Source: Aldrovandia affinis (Eukaryota; Chordata; Actinopteri; Notacanthiformes; Halosauridae). From it: a stretch of DNA of 64,000 bases. The notes beneath the pieces are model-generated. The model saw only the letters and a list, made by a program, of their open reading frames with translations, had not been told where the DNA came from and searched no databases. The DNA is taken from contig JAINUG010000215.1 of the NCBI GenBank assembly GCA_029706075.1, forward strand, positions 426,501-490,500, given 5' to 3'. Shown here piece after piece: positions 10,166 to 23,907 of this stretch. Both the position numbers and the translations under genes were made by a program. How positions within the stretch are numbered: position 1 is the stretch's first letter; every line of letters begins with the position of its first letter.

Positions 10166-11569
10166 TGCCTCAACGTGGGGGGAAATTCACAATATTCACC
10201 AAACATTCTCATGTGATTTCAGATAACCCCATGTTCATATGTGCACATCAATGTAGTCACCAAATTGCACAGAGCGCCAGCGTTTGCGTTAAGAGGTGGT
10301 CTAGTTGGACGTTAACACAAACTCATTATTTGACATTATTTGTTTTCATTGTCACACCCCTATTGTGCTGCCCAACTTGCTCAAATGCCTTCATTGCACA
10401 CCACGAAATTGCCAAACTCGAGAGATGGGAAATATTCTGTTTTCATTGCCACTCACACCCCTATGTGTTCTAAAAAAACCCATTTCAAAGTACAATTATT
10501 TCTAAAAAGTAAGGCCTAAAAGGGCTTCCTCTTACAGAAATCAGCACATGCACAGGAATCAGGAACATGAACATGAGAAGCAGGTTCACTTGACCGTCAG
10601 TGTAACATAGCTTGTAATTTTATATTCATATTGTACATTGCACGTACCATTTGCATGCCATTTGCAATTTGCCATTTATTGTTGTGTTGTGGGAAACCAC
10701 AACAATACAACCAGCTCAAGTGTTGTATGAAGTATTTAGAAGAAATTGATTTCAAAGAGAGAGAGAGGGAGAGAGAATTTAAACAGAATAGAGTGTATTG
10801 GTCAGATATTTCTACCTACTATGAAATGTAATATCCAATATGTAATTGAACTTGTGGAAAAATCAGGACACAAATTGCAGTTTCAAATAAAAAGGGTAAT
10901 ATAATTTTCAGCTTGTAGGCTTTTCAGCTGGAGAATAATGGTTTCCAGCTTTGGCCAGTCTGTAGAGAGCTCTCATTGAGGGCAATTTTGCATCTCGTCC
11001 TTCTTTTCGATGAAGATGAAAATACTATTTTGATAACCTCTCTGTTCCCCTTTGTACATAATTGAACTGGGTTGAATTGCAATTCAAGACAATCAATGCT
11101 TAATATTTCCTAGTAACAAAGTAAACAAACATTTACTTACATTGTAAAAAAAAAAAAAACAGTGGTGAAAGTATAGACCTCTATAGGGGGGAAGACATAT
11201 CTCAATGTTGTCCCCAGTACAGTGTTGAATTTAGTGCATCTGATCTTTGGATCGTGAAAAAAAGATCTGGATGGAAAAGGTTTGCACATGACAAAGGATA
11301 CAGATGTTACTGTATGTTTTATGCTGTGCTTTCAGTGAGATGTAAAATCAAGATGCATGAAAACATACATTTCTTATTAGATTGATGTGTCTGTTCTGTT
11401 ATTTATTGGTCTATTTTCTTAATATATTGTTCCTTGCTATTTTTGATCCCAGGATTTGATTGGTTCTTGGCTTCATTTATCAACTTGTAAGATAAATAGG
11501 TGGCATTTAATAATAAAAAGGAAAAAAAACATATTGTTCACTACTCCATATTTGCTGCTGACTTTTGCA
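10166..11569. other. Unannotated AT-rich stretch
   Basis: Contains a (GA)n run near 10757-10777 and a poly(A) run at about 11147-11159. No gene or recognised repeat family. Confidence 0.45.
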
Positions 11570-11695
11570 GTAGTGGGCGCTACACCGCCTCCTCCAAACC
11601 GGCACCTGCCACGGTCACCGTAACAAGCAAGACCACTCATATATGCAGCGAGCTCATATCGGATTCCTTCCCCCTTCCCTGGGGCAGACAGCCAA
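11570..11695 (-). mobile_element. SINE C fragment, old antisense copy
   Basis: GGCACCTGCCACGG, CCACTCATATATGCAGCGAGC, and CCTTCCCTGGGGCAGACAGCC follow the order of the complementary strand of SINE C (compare 6990-7090), with many changes. The head and tail are missing. Confidence 0.5.
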
Positions 11696-13564
11696 CCATA
11701 AAAATTTTAATGCATCTGTTTGCTTGCTGCCAGGCGGTATGATTTAGCGAGAGTGTCACTGCCACATTTTTGCTTGGTTGCCCACAGGTGGACAACCTCA
11801 ACACAAACATGTTGAAGCATGAGCGCTGGTTCGCTCACCTCGTAACCATGGTGATTTCTGCCATTCCCCCAGTTTCTCTCTTCTCTGCGGCTCACCATTC
11901 ACCTCGACCCAATGCCCCTGCTGGCATTACTATGTCCTTCTCTGCTGCTCACCCTTCACCCCTGCCTAATGCCCCTGCTGGCGGCACAATATCCTCCTTT
12001 GCCATGTCTTCCCCGCATCTATATTTTAGTGAACATTTTCTCCCTCAGTCACTGAAGCCTGAAATTGTAATTAAGACACAAATGAGCACCATCAGTCTTC
12101 CTAATGCCATGTGTGTACCTACAAGTGTGTCTTGACATCCTCTTAAGTGATTGCGATGGAGGCATCTATAAACATCACCCGGGTAGACCTGCCCTGAGCG
12201 GAGAAGCGCTCAGTGGTTTGGCATCCAGTTCACCCCTTACTGTAAAACCAAGCTGCATTCACATATTTATCACAATGTATAGCACGTATCATATTTTTCC
12301 TTTTGTTTTCATGTTTTAGTTTTCACCGGAGTCTCACAAAGGTTGCCATTTAAGATTGTACAGTCAGTGTTCCAAAGTACTGCATTTTTCTTGCACCTTA
12401 ATTATTCACAGTACCTTGTTTTCACATTTAATCTGACCTTGTGATCGTTAAACTTTCAAATAGGTCATTATACTAATCTATTTAAATGAATGCATTTAAT
12501 TTTATTTGAAAGGTCAGTGTTATGGAGCCACATTTATCACATGATTGTATAATCAAATTTGATCGTGAAGTGTAGGCTATGTACTCGCCAAACGTGGGAA
12601 CCAAATCCTGGGCCCTATTCCCTGTAGCAGGGACTTTAGGCAGTAACATATCCAGACTGTTAGCTAACCGAACCATTAGCCAGATTCAGTTAACCTGATA
12701 ACTGAATTCAGCCTATTACTAGTAATTTATTAGGGCACCAAGGCCAAAGCGGAAAGAAATCCTACATGTTTTAATTTTGAAGGTAGTGCATCATCAAACA
12801 GCATTTTACATGCATTTTACAGAATATATTCACGCAATAGAGAATATATTCATGGCATAGACAATACACCAGCAGGCCCCTATGCCACTGGGAGTAAATG
12901 GTACTGAACATGAAAGGTTGAAATGTTATTTTTAAAATGAAAATTACAGTGTTTTTTTCACAACATATATGCATGGCATAAAGCTAAAAATAATCAATAT
13001 CTACCTAGGTAGCTACTATGCAAAAAACAAAAATTGGAAGAAAGAGGAGAGAATGACAATGGTTTACAGGGCATGGCACGTGTGTGATGTGCACTGTCTC
13101 CATGAGCTATTACCAAAGGAAGCTGCATTTCACTTACCATGTTAGCTAGCTGCTAGCAATGTGTCTGAGATAGGTTTTTCCTGTGGGGGTTTGACTGACT
13201 CACAAAAATTATGAAACAACATAGAATTTCAGGAAATCAGTGTCAATTTCTTATCTGTCTTGGGCAGGACCATCAGACCCTGTCTAAATTTGGGCCCTGC
13301 ACCCCCCCACCCCCCCCTTTAAATTAAAGTTTGGTACCCATGCCCAGTTTATACTCTCACCCAACTGTCTATACCATCACTCGACTGTCAGGCATGGTGT
13401 TGTAAGCATGATATTATTGGGATGCTTTTCTTCAACAGGGACAGGGAAACTTGTCAAAATTGAGGGGGAAGTACAGGTGAATCCTAGAGGAAAACCTACT
13501 TGGGTCATCCAAGAACCTAAAACTGAGCTGAAAATGTGCATTTACAGAGGACAATTATTCAGGG
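11696..13564. other. Unannotated stretch
   Basis: 11760-12150 is GC-richer with a loosely repeated CCTGCTGGC motif but no domain. 12600-12740 carries GGGCCCTATTCCCTG and paired TTAACCTG/AACTGAA wording that may be the end of an old DNA transposon. A C-rich run lies at about 13302-13318. No gene was seen. Confidence 0.35.
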
Positions 13565-13975
13565 CAAAATGAGATGAGGGCAAAGCCTTGGTGTTTAAGA
13601 ATATCTTTCGGTGGTCTGGTCCAGCCTTGACTCCAACAGAAAATCTACATTACATTACATTACATTACATTACATTACATTACAGGCATTTGGCAGACGC
13701 TCTTATCCAGAGCGACGTACAACAAAGTGTTAAATCTACGACAGGACTTAACGATTGCAATTCATCAACAAACCCCAACTGGAGTACGTTTTCCAGAAGA
13801 ATGGGCAAAAATCCCACAGTGCAAAGCTGCCAAAATCAGATTCACATCGACCTGCTGCAGTCATTTCTGGCGAAGCGAAGGGACTGGATACTTATGCAAT
13901 CAGTATATTTCAGCTCATATACTTTTATTGCAGGTTTTTGCTGAAATTCAGCCTCCTTCGCATAACAGTGTTAGG
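13565..13975 (+). pseudogene. Tc1-like transposase C-terminal half, interrupted by a SINE tail
   Basis: Before 13640 the sequence encodes SGPALTPTENL, a decayed form of the Tc1 [13 protein letters not shown] motif that holds the last catalytic Glu. After an inserted SINE tail it resumes with EEWAKIPQCK, a typical Tc1 transposase end. It then runs into a 3' UTR with GGATACTTATGCAATCAG, the kind of wording found just before fish Tc1 terminal repeats. Stops and frameshifts are present, and the catalytic N-terminal half is absent. Confidence 0.65.
13641..13739 (-). mobile_element. Short UnaL2/SINE A tail insertion with 8-bp target duplication
   Basis: A tail-only copy in antisense orientation: ATTAC repeats (complement of TGTAA), then AGGCATTTGGCAGACGC and TCTTATCCAGAGCGACG. 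AAATCTAC occurs at both 13641-13648 and 13732-13739, flanking the insert as a target-site duplication. The host is the Tc1 remnant described separately, so the SINE/LINE insertion is the younger event. Confidence 0.75.
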
Positions 13976-15611
13976 TTTGACCCAAAAAGGGTAATTTAAA
14001 TTAAATTGCTCACATTATTTATTCATAAAAAATGTTACATTATTTATCGGGGATGAATAGCCGTTATATATATCATTTGTAATCGTATAATGGAAATTTG
14101 ATTGTACCAGTTATTTTAATTGATTGAGTGCATATATTGTTCAGATCTATTTGGCATTCGTACGTGTGTACAGTGTACGCAGATTAATTATGCAACACAT
14201 TCATTTTGTGGAAATGTTATCACATTGTTTGCATGTCTGACCATGGATAACCAAAGCTGTGTTAAACATGCAGTAATTATGTCTTTAAAAAACGGCATCA
14301 ATGCCATGAGGTGGAAACTGGAACTGCACATTGAATGCTGAGGACATGAATGCTGGTCAGTGTCCAGGGTCTGTCACTTTTTGGTGTCCACTGGTTTACG
14401 CAAGCCTGCCTGAAAGATTAAACTCTTTATCAAAGACGGCAGTTTCATATGAATCCGTAAAAACCATAAACGTCACCTTGGTGACGGAAATTATGCAACG
14501 GGCAGCCCATCGCACCTGGGTACTAAAACATTGCAAGAGAATCTGGAATACTTCAGCCAGTCTCTTAGCAGCAGGTAACAAAGTGCAGGAAACATGGGAA
14601 CCAAATGAACATACTCAATGGCTCTCATATATCATTGACAAAGCAGGATCCAGTCTTCCTCTACTTGTTCACTTTGTTTATTTGAACAGGTACTATGCAC
14701 ACCAGACTTCCATACAGAGACCATTTCCATCAACAGAACCTGGGCAGGAAATGTAACAACACAACTAATTCATCACACTTCACAAATTCACTTCTTAAAA
14801 AACCCCATAAATCGATCCAAGTACACATTTCACAAAAATTCTAGGAAGGCCCATTATACTGTAGTTGTAAGGCATACTTATGTGTAGAACAGATTTTCAG
14901 TAATGTGGAATTGTTTGAGAGTATAAGCCCCTGTAGCTCCCGGCCTCCATAGGATTCAGCAGCAGATAAAAGCGAAAAAGCCAAACAAGGGAGATGGGAA
15001 CTGTTCTCTCATCAGTCCCAACTCTGCCATTTCCATAAGCTTACTCCTTCACTCTGTCTCTCGTACCCCATTCCTAAATTGTGCGGTGTGGGTGGGGGAG
15101 ATATCACCCAACATATTTTAGTATTTAAGGAGAGGAAAACTATAATTTAGCCTTTTATAGTTTATGGCTCCCAGGAATCTGCGTTGCATGTTTGTCTGGC
15201 TTTGTTGAAGTTTTTGACAGTATTTAGTCTCTTTTTTTTAACAAACTGTTAAGTGTGCCACTGCTTCCAACAATTATTCATTTCATACCATTAATTTCAT
15301 ACCATATTCAGCCAGTTTATGAAACTTGAGCATTGTAATCCGTACAATGGAGAAGGATTTCATAAAACCAGCAGATGCTTCCCTTTCTCTCCAGATAAAT
15401 TGCTTGATAGCCATTACATGCCATCTGTGTTACGTGTTGACAATTGTCAGCTTCGACAACAAACAGAATCTACACAAACTTTGGCACAGTTTCAGTTCAT
15501 TTAAATTTTAATTAAAAGCTTTCAGATAGCTATGCACAGTTGTCGACTCGTTAAAGGAATGTTTAATTATCAGATTTACAAACATATTTTTACTTCCACA
15601 AAAGGCTCTAG
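13976..15611. other. Unannotated stretch
   Basis: AT-rich. An open frame at 14331-14756 has no recognisable domain and ordinary non-coding composition. No repeat family recognised. Confidence 0.4.
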
Positions 15612-15945
15612 AATACAGATGTGCCAGTGCCTACTGTGGCCAGCAGGCCCATGGAGCGAATCATTATTGTTGGTAGTGTTGCCCAGGGAGGGAGGGACAC
15701 ACTCGACAGGGATTACCATGTCTCATCGCACACCAGCAACTCCTGCTGGTCAATCATGCAACCGCAGTCTGCTTGTATAAAGCAGCACATGAAGGGTCTT
15801 CCTCCGACTCATGTCTGCGCAAGCTTAACTTAAGTGAACTGCGGTGCGAGAAGAAGCGGCGGCTGAGTTTCTGTGGAGAGTTTGTGCTAATTTTAAATTC
15901 AGTTTAAGAATATGATTGGGAATTACAAACTGAAAAAAAGAGGGG
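15612..15945 (+). mobile_element. SINE D, 5'-truncated copy
   Basis: Shares with 31070-31400 the modules GTAGTGTTGCCCAGGGAGGG, CTCATCGCACACCAGC, CTGCTGGTCAATC, CCGACTCATGTCTG and GCAAGCTTAACTT, in that order. It ends with a TTTAAGAATATGATTGGGAA-type tail. The Pol III head is missing. Confidence 0.75.
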
Positions 15946-16814
15946 GAAAGCATTAAAAAAAGTTTTACTGATCTAACTTGAAATTAAATGTATCCCCCAA
16001 AAAGATAAAATGAGTAATACTGGTTTGAGGCTTGTACTGATAAGGACTCTAACTCTATGTACTCATAAGGTTATATTAAAAACCATAACCATCATGAACA
16101 TTAACATTTGCCTTGTTGATCAGTCTAACTGGGCAAGCACATGTCTGAACCCTCCCAGCCAGTCGTGGTAGCTAAATTACCATAGACATACAACATGAAA
16201 ACATTAGCAGTATGATAAAACAAGAATAAGTGTAATTACAAAAGCACTATTATTTTTTTGCCTTTTAGCCTTGCTAAATGAAATAAGCCATCCCTTATCA
16301 GACCAGTGTGGTCGGAAACAGCCCAAGTGTGATGCCCTTAATTGGAATTGAAATTTGAGAACAAACGAGGCATTTGCAGTAGCTTATTCATATGTGCCAC
16401 ACGTGTTCATTCATAAGAAAGTTATTCTTCTTGGAACACAGATAAGAGCAAAAAAAGGTGAATCGTGTGTTGCCCACACTCAGAAAGCAGGGGGCCCTGT
16501 GGGATGCAGATGTTTGGGACCATGAAATTAGGTCAAATTGTAACCGTGCTCCTAGCAGTCGGACAACCTGTGCATTGATCAGCAGGCAGACAAATGTTTT
16601 TAAACCAAAATTCACACGTGCAGTTAAAGAAGTTTTGAATTAAAGAAGAATCACCTCAGTATATAATATTTGGAAAAAGTTTTGAATTGCCCACAAAGTA
16701 AAATCTGCTATACCTGGTCATATGAATGAAACCAAGAGAAAACAACAATTGTTTTTGTTTCTTTTTCCAATATTGAACTTGTCATTGCAATCAATAAAAA
16801 TGAATAGCTATGAA
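15946..16814. other. Unannotated AT-rich stretch
   Basis: No gene or repeat was recognised. Confidence 0.45.
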
Positions 16815-17345
16815 GGGCTGCTGGGTGGCTCATCCTGCTAAGACACTGTTCTAGTGTGTGTATGAGCCCCACGGTCTGCATCCTGTTAAGGCACCATTCT
16901 AGTGTGTGGATGAGATGTACGGACTGCATCCTGTTAAGGCACTGTTCTAGTGTGTGGATGAGCCCCACAGTCTGCATCCTATTAAGGCACTGTCCTAGTG
17001 TGTGGATGAGCCCCAGGGTCTGATATCGAATCAAGACCATGCTTGTGCCGACTGTAGCCACCAGCGCTAAGGGCCACACACAATTGGCAGCAGCTTCGCC
17101 CATGAAGGGAGGGATTCCATCGGCCGGGTTGTCTGTGTTTCGTCACTCACCAGTGCCCCCCGCTGGTCAGTCAGGCATCCACAGTCTGTGGTATAAAGCA
17201 GTGCACATGAAGTGTCTTCCTCCGACTCATCTGTGCAAGCTTAACTTGTTGTCTGCGGTGTTGAAAGAAGCTGGCATCACATGTTTTGGAAGAGAGTGTG
17301 TGCTCGCTCTCCCAATTTGACAGCAGAGGTTACAGTGAGGGTGGC
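16815..17345 (+). mobile_element. SINE D, full-length copy with amplified head
   Basis: The head begins GGGCTGCTGGGTGGCTCATC, a tRNA-like A-box region. A B-box-like TATCGAATCAAGACC follows at about 17024-17038. Between them the head is expanded by four tandem 48-bp units. The body has CCGACTGTAGCC, CACTCACCAGTGCC, CTCCGACTCATCTGTG, GCAAGCTTAACTTG and GGAAGAGAGTGTGTGCTC, collinear with the copy at 30866-31425. It encodes no protein. Confidence 0.75.
16831..17022 (+). repeat. Four tandem 48-bp units inside the SINE D head
   Basis: Units lie at 16831-16878, 16879-16926, 16927-16974 and 16975-17022, each exactly 48 bases, beginning CATCCTGTTAAGGCAC and ending GGTCTG or a one-base variant. Because 48 is divisible by three, the minus strand shows a spurious repetitive open frame across the array. 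Confidence 0.9.
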
Positions 17346-18756
17346 TTCGTTGACAGAGAAAGTCAATTAAAGGGATATTTATCAGAAGAATCTGGTTGAT
17401 TAAAAGAGAGCTACCTAAAGCAAATTAGGAGTAGGTCCAGTCAGGAGGTCCAGTTTTAACGTTTGTTAGATAACTTGTATAGAACTTCTCAGGATGTGCT
17501 GGTCAGATGTGTCACCTGGATGTTTGGCACTACTTGCTCATTGAACAAACATTATCCACTACATGGAATGTTGGCAAGCTAGCAATGATTCATAGTCTTC
17601 ACACCCCACCCCCTGCCATAATCCCCCACCCCCACCAACCCTGGCTGCGTTGTCAAGCATTGCCATTTTTTGGCATCCTCTCCTCTTTGAGAACCCTTGT
17701 CCTAGCTGTACCACATGGACACAAACAAGTCCTTGTTTTTGTTACGTACACGAAAACACTGCTCTTAAATAAAATGCTAGGAGTATGCTGGTCACACAGC
17801 AGTGTCACAGGTAATAATGTAACCGGCACCGGACGGAAGAGCTGACGTGCGTTTGTTCCTGAGAGGCTTGGCCCCTTTCACTGTGTGTTGTGTGTTGCAG
17901 GCATCAGTCTGATTTTTAATTGTCCTCAGTGGAGCACCAGTTCAAAATCTGAGCGCTGTTATCTCATATCCAATAATGCAGGAGAAAGCTTCTTCAGCTG
18001 GGAGATAAAAGAGGCCAAACACAGATAACCCATACTGTTGTTTGCAAGAGCTGGGGAGTTTGGTAATAAATTACAGCCTGCCAGAAGATCTGTACCAACT
18101 GTTAGCTTTGAATGGTACACATCAGCCCAGCAGTGTTAAATGAGCAGAAAGCAGTTATTACACCCATATCACAAGGCGTGGGAAGGCTGCGATTCCCACG
18201 CCTTTACAAGACGGTTCTTCATATTAGAGTGCCTTTAGGTTAATGAGGATACTTTAAATATTGTGAGGGCCAGCAGTTCCTCAGGCTGGGTTAGCCTGGA
18301 AGTCTGGGTCAATCCATTTCCCAGCTGTGTCTACTGCTGTGGTCCGGTACGTTAATCAGCAAATACTGTCAATCATACGGTCTGCAATAAAGGTGTTTGC
18401 GTCGACATGGGTTGGGCAACGCAATAAGGGTTTGTCAATAAAAACACACAGCGCTTTGCAAGCGTGTCTGATAATTGCATTTCCGCCCACCCAGAGCACC
18501 TCTTAACTCAAACAGTTAAGTGCTAGTTTGGTGACGTTATTGATGCGCACATATGAACAGAAAGGGCAAACCAATGATAAATCCCCCATCACTCAAGACT
18601 GCCTTGTGGATGTTCAGTCTGAGGCAAATCATTCCAATAAATGAATATGAAATGCAATCTGTGTTCCACAAAGCAGTTAAAAGTATTTGAACATTGTTTA
18701 CATGTAAGGAGTTGTTCAACGCACTTTAATGAGCGAGAGGCCATCTCTACACCCTT
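17346..18756. other. Unannotated stretch
   Basis: Unique-looking DNA without a recognised gene. A short perfect hairpin at 18173-18204 is listed separately. 17600-17650 is C-rich. Confidence 0.4.
18173..18204. other. Perfect 12-bp stem-loop
   Basis: AAGGCGTGGGAA at 18173-18184 and TTCCCACGCCTT at 18193-18204 are exact complements around an 8-base loop GGCTGCGA. It has no poly(T) or other feature that would make it a terminator. Function unknown. Confidence 0.6.
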
Positions 18757-18890
18757 TACATACACCATTTAGCAGACACGTTTATCCATAGCAACTTACA
18801 GTACTGAATGCATACATTTTTCAGTATATGTGGCCCCAATGGGAATCGAGCCCTCAACCTAAGCGTTGCCACCGCCATGCACTACCTACT
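18757..18890 (-). mobile_element. SINE E, antisense partial copy
   Basis: On the minus strand: a B-box-like GGGCTCGATTCCCATTGG, then CCACATATACTGAAAAATG, then ACTGTAAGTTGCTATGG and ATAAACGTGTCTGCTAAATGG. The copy at 34920-35045 has the same order of parts. The tail is related to that of SINE A. Confidence 0.65.
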
Positions 18891-19185
18891 AAGCCTTTAC
18901 TAACTTGTGGGCACACTATGAAAATAACATTTGCAGCGGCCCTTCGTGTGCTCCATGAAATCAATATTATTTTGAGAAACAAAATATGTCAGTCAAAATA
19001 AATATTAATATTTTAGTTGTACGGAAAATGAACTGGCATAGAACAAACTAAAATAAAGATGCATTTTCATGCATTTTTCATAATGTAGTAGGTACCATAT
19101 ATATTTTTTATTCTTTATATTCATAGTCTTATTTCCCACCAGTAGGTCTTGCCCAAGGCAAAATAAATTCTATAGTGAAAATGTA

Positions 19186-19483
19186 CACTACCGGTCAAAA
19201 GTTTTAGAGCAACCCCATTTTCTAGTTTTTACTGAAATTTAAGCAGTTCAAGTCCAGTGAATAACCTGAAATGGTGCAAAGGTAAGCAGTAAACTGCCAG
19301 AGGTTAAAAGAAAAGTTTAGGTTACCAAAAAATGGAAAAATAATAATAATAAACTTTTTTTTTAAACCTCTTTTTTAAGCCAGTTTACCGCTTACCTTTT
19401 CAGGTTATTCACTGGACTTGAACTGCTTAAATTTCAGTAAAAACTGGAAAATGGGGGTGTTCTAAAACTTTTGACCGGTAGTG
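19186..19483. mobile_element. Palindromic Tc1-type MITE with TA target duplication
   Basis: A 298-bp non-autonomous element with long terminal inverted repeats. The left end CACTACCGGTCAAAAGTTTT and right end AAAACTTTTGACCGGTAGTG are exact complements. Complementarity continues inward, with small differences, through the TTTAAGCAGTTCAAGTCCAG and GGTAAGC stretches to an A/T-rich centre. TA at 19184-19185 and 19484-19485 is the expected Tc1/mariner target duplication. It has no coding capacity. The same ends occur at 61073 and 61786. Confidence 0.92.
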
Positions 19484-19506
19484 TATGTAACATTGTATTT
19501 ACCCTC

Positions 19507-21639
<2,133 letters not shown>

Positions 21640-22331
21640 ATGCTAGTATCCGTCTCTTGGATTTGTTTGCGGACAGCGTCACGAGGTTTATTTAGGTTAC
21701 ATCGTATTTCCCTCATCAGATTGATGTCGACCAAATGTCATGGCGACCAATCAATTTCTGTGCAGCATGAAGACGGCCGGAGGCCCTATACACGACGTTC
21801 CGAAATGGAACGCGATGAGTTGCAGATGTACTGCTCTTATGCAGACGCCGCAGCAACGTAGTGGGTTTACAGGGGCGGTATTATTTGCTGACAAGCTTAA
21901 AATAGAAGTAGAAAATAAATAACCGTGTTACTGGGCAACAGCAACATGGGCTGTCTGCAGCGGTGGGATGGATAATTAAAACAAATGACAATCAAATACG
22001 ATAAGCCGAAAGAATCCTATGCGTGTCTGTATTTGGCAGCACTAGGAGGAAACAGAATAGAATTCACTGTACCAGGGTTCAGTCAGGATACTGTAATGCG
22101 AGCGGCAGAGCTGAACGTGCGCTCACTGCTGTCACTTGTTGAAGGATGCAGAGAATCGAAAGTTTGCAGAGGCAAGCTTCTCCAAAAAAAGAAATGAGAT
22201 TGTGCTCACATTCCTCGATGAAAAAAAGTTGGGCCAACGGGGTAGCGTTGCATTTTATACTTGCTGTTGTCCTTGGACTCTTCCTCCCACTGGGTGCAAG
22301 TCATTATTCCTCTTTTAATAACGCCTTCTAA
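21640..22331 (+). other. GC-richer block, possible 5' exon with signal-peptide-like frame
   Basis: This block stands out by composition, with several CpGs and overlapping open frames. One frame from ATG at 22146 (or 22194 or 22221) to TAA at 22329 encodes a 61-residue or shorter product. It contains MKKSWANGVALHF followed by ILAVVLGLFLPLGAS, a basic start and hydrophobic core like a secretory signal. Other frames are open too (21640-21861, 21985-22197), so coding is not proven. No known family or clear splice donor was recognised. It might be the first exon of a secreted or membrane protein, or an unrecognised repeat. Confidence 0.22.
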
Positions 22332-22722
22332 ACTCAATTGTCTTGTTCAATTGTAATGTAATATTACCAATGCATTCATAAAACTAGTAGGCTACATGTA
22401 ACTGTCTGGTGCTTGCTAGCCTATCAACATTTACACAAACCTAATGGAAATAATAGTATATAACTTAAAAGATTAAAAGAGACCTTAACTCGTGTTCTCC
22501 GTGCTCGAATGGGGCTGAAGCACTTTCAATCTTGGGGTGAGACTGTTCTGCAGGCAACTAGTTCAATGATAACGCCAAATTCTCTGTTTCCTCTGTTCTC
22601 CGACCCTATATTCCCTTTCCCAACTCAATGGAGTTATTTTATGCTTGGGTGGGAGGTCTACCCCATCGCCATGAGCGCCGATCCCCCTTCTCCAGGTAAT
22701 GGAGGAGGCATGCGAGGGATAT
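22332..22722. other. Unannotated stretch
   Basis: No gene or repeat was recognised. Confidence 0.45.
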
Positions 22723-23105
22723 ACTACATGGCCAAAAGTATGCGGACACCCCTTCTAATGAGTGGATTCGGCTATTTCAGCCACACCCATTTCTGACAAG
22801 TGTTTAAAATCAAGCACACGGCCATGCAATCTCCATAGACAAACATTGGCAGTAGAATGGGGCGAGGCTACTGAGAGCTCAGTGACTTTAAAGGTGGCAC
22901 CGTCACAGGATGTCACCTTTCCACAGCTAAATCAGTTCGTGATATTTCCGCCCTGCTAGAGCTGCCCTGCTAGAGCTGCCGCGGTCAACTGTAAGTGCTG
23001 TTATTGTGAAGTGGAAACGTCTAGGAGCAACAACAGCTCAGCCGCGAAGTGATAGGCCACACAAGCTCACAGAACGGGACCGCCGAGGGCTGAAGGATGC
23101 TTTTA
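22723..23105 (+). pseudogene. 5' half of a Tc1-like transposon, N-terminal transposase remnant
   Basis: It begins with CTACATGGCCAAAAGTATGC, the left end of the family whose right end lies at 1-102. The transposase start ATGGGGCGAGGCTACTGAG (about 22857) has a stop within a few codons. Beyond it, ELSDFK, SALLELP and, further on, GAAGTGGAAACGTCTAGG (KWKRL in the intact family) mark the paired helix-turn-helix DNA-binding region. A 14-bp duplication of TGCTAGAGCTGCC at about 22955-22982 breaks the frame. The catalytic domain is absent after about 23105. Confidence 0.75.
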
Positions 23106-23649
23106 AATGCAATGTTTCATTTTGCAAGAGATTTGTGGGGTTTTGCCAAAATGGTTAGTAGTTTTTTTGTTGTTGTTAGAAAATGAGGGATAGTTTCAGG
23201 AAATGTGTGTAGACAATCAATAAAAACGAGTGCATTACAATACAATACAATAATAATACATTATATATAATACAAGCATATAATACTGTATAAATTAATG
23301 TTACATCAAAAAAATTTAAAAAGAGAAAAAAATGTAATTGAGGAACATCATCATACCTGATTTGTATGAAACAATTAACAAGGGTAGTCTTTCCCTCTTA
23401 TATTCTTTATTTGGGTCATATGATACACTGAAAAGTATTTTGATGTAAAAGTGAATAGTAAGACCACAAAACTATGGCTTAGAATATGTTGTTCATAGAG
23501 TAGAAGCCATTTCAGCTGTGGACAAAAATGTAAATTTTTCCATTACAAATGTTAGAGCATTTCATGCTGATGTATTTTAATAAATATGGTAATGCTGTGT
23601 TGCTAAGTGTTTAATCTTTATTAAGGAGCTCACAATTTAATGCAGGCGT
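23106..23649. other. Unannotated AT-rich stretch
   Basis: Contains short AATAC-type simple repeats near 23240-23290. No gene seen. Confidence 0.45.
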
Positions 23650-23906
23650 CACTCATTGATGCATCGCTGCATTGCCCCCTCGCACCAGTTGCACGGCACA
23701 CCCTCCTTTGAGACAGAATTTGCCATGCTTCACGGCGGACCCGAGCCGGCTCACCCTCCCCCCTCCCCCTGGGGCGGACAGCCAAACGCCGACCAGGGCT
23801 GATCTGATAGAGACGTGGGTTTCGAACCGCGTCCCTGACAGGCAGTGTACACCACACCGGACTAGCCAAAGTGTGGTGCGTTAGACCGCTATGCTATCCG
23901 CCGCCC
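23650..23906 (-). mobile_element. SINE B, antisense copy with intact Pol III head
   Basis: On the minus strand it begins GGCGGCGGATAGCATAGCGG (A-box region), followed by TCTAACGCACC and then GGACGCGGTTCGAAACCC containing the B box. The body has GGCGTTTGGCTGTCCGCCC and GGGTGAGCCGGCTCGG. It ends against a minisatellite on its right side. It differs from the copy at 37105 mainly in the 3' half. Confidence 0.8.
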
Positions 23907-23907
23907 T

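Noticed and set aside
14331..14756. 141-residue plus-strand frame
   Set aside because: No motif, no splice signals, and overlapping frame on the other strand; most likely chance.
16708..17103. 131-residue minus-strand frame with a 16-residue repeat
   Set aside because: It is the shadow of four 48-bp units in a SINE head; unit length divisible by three keeps the frame open.
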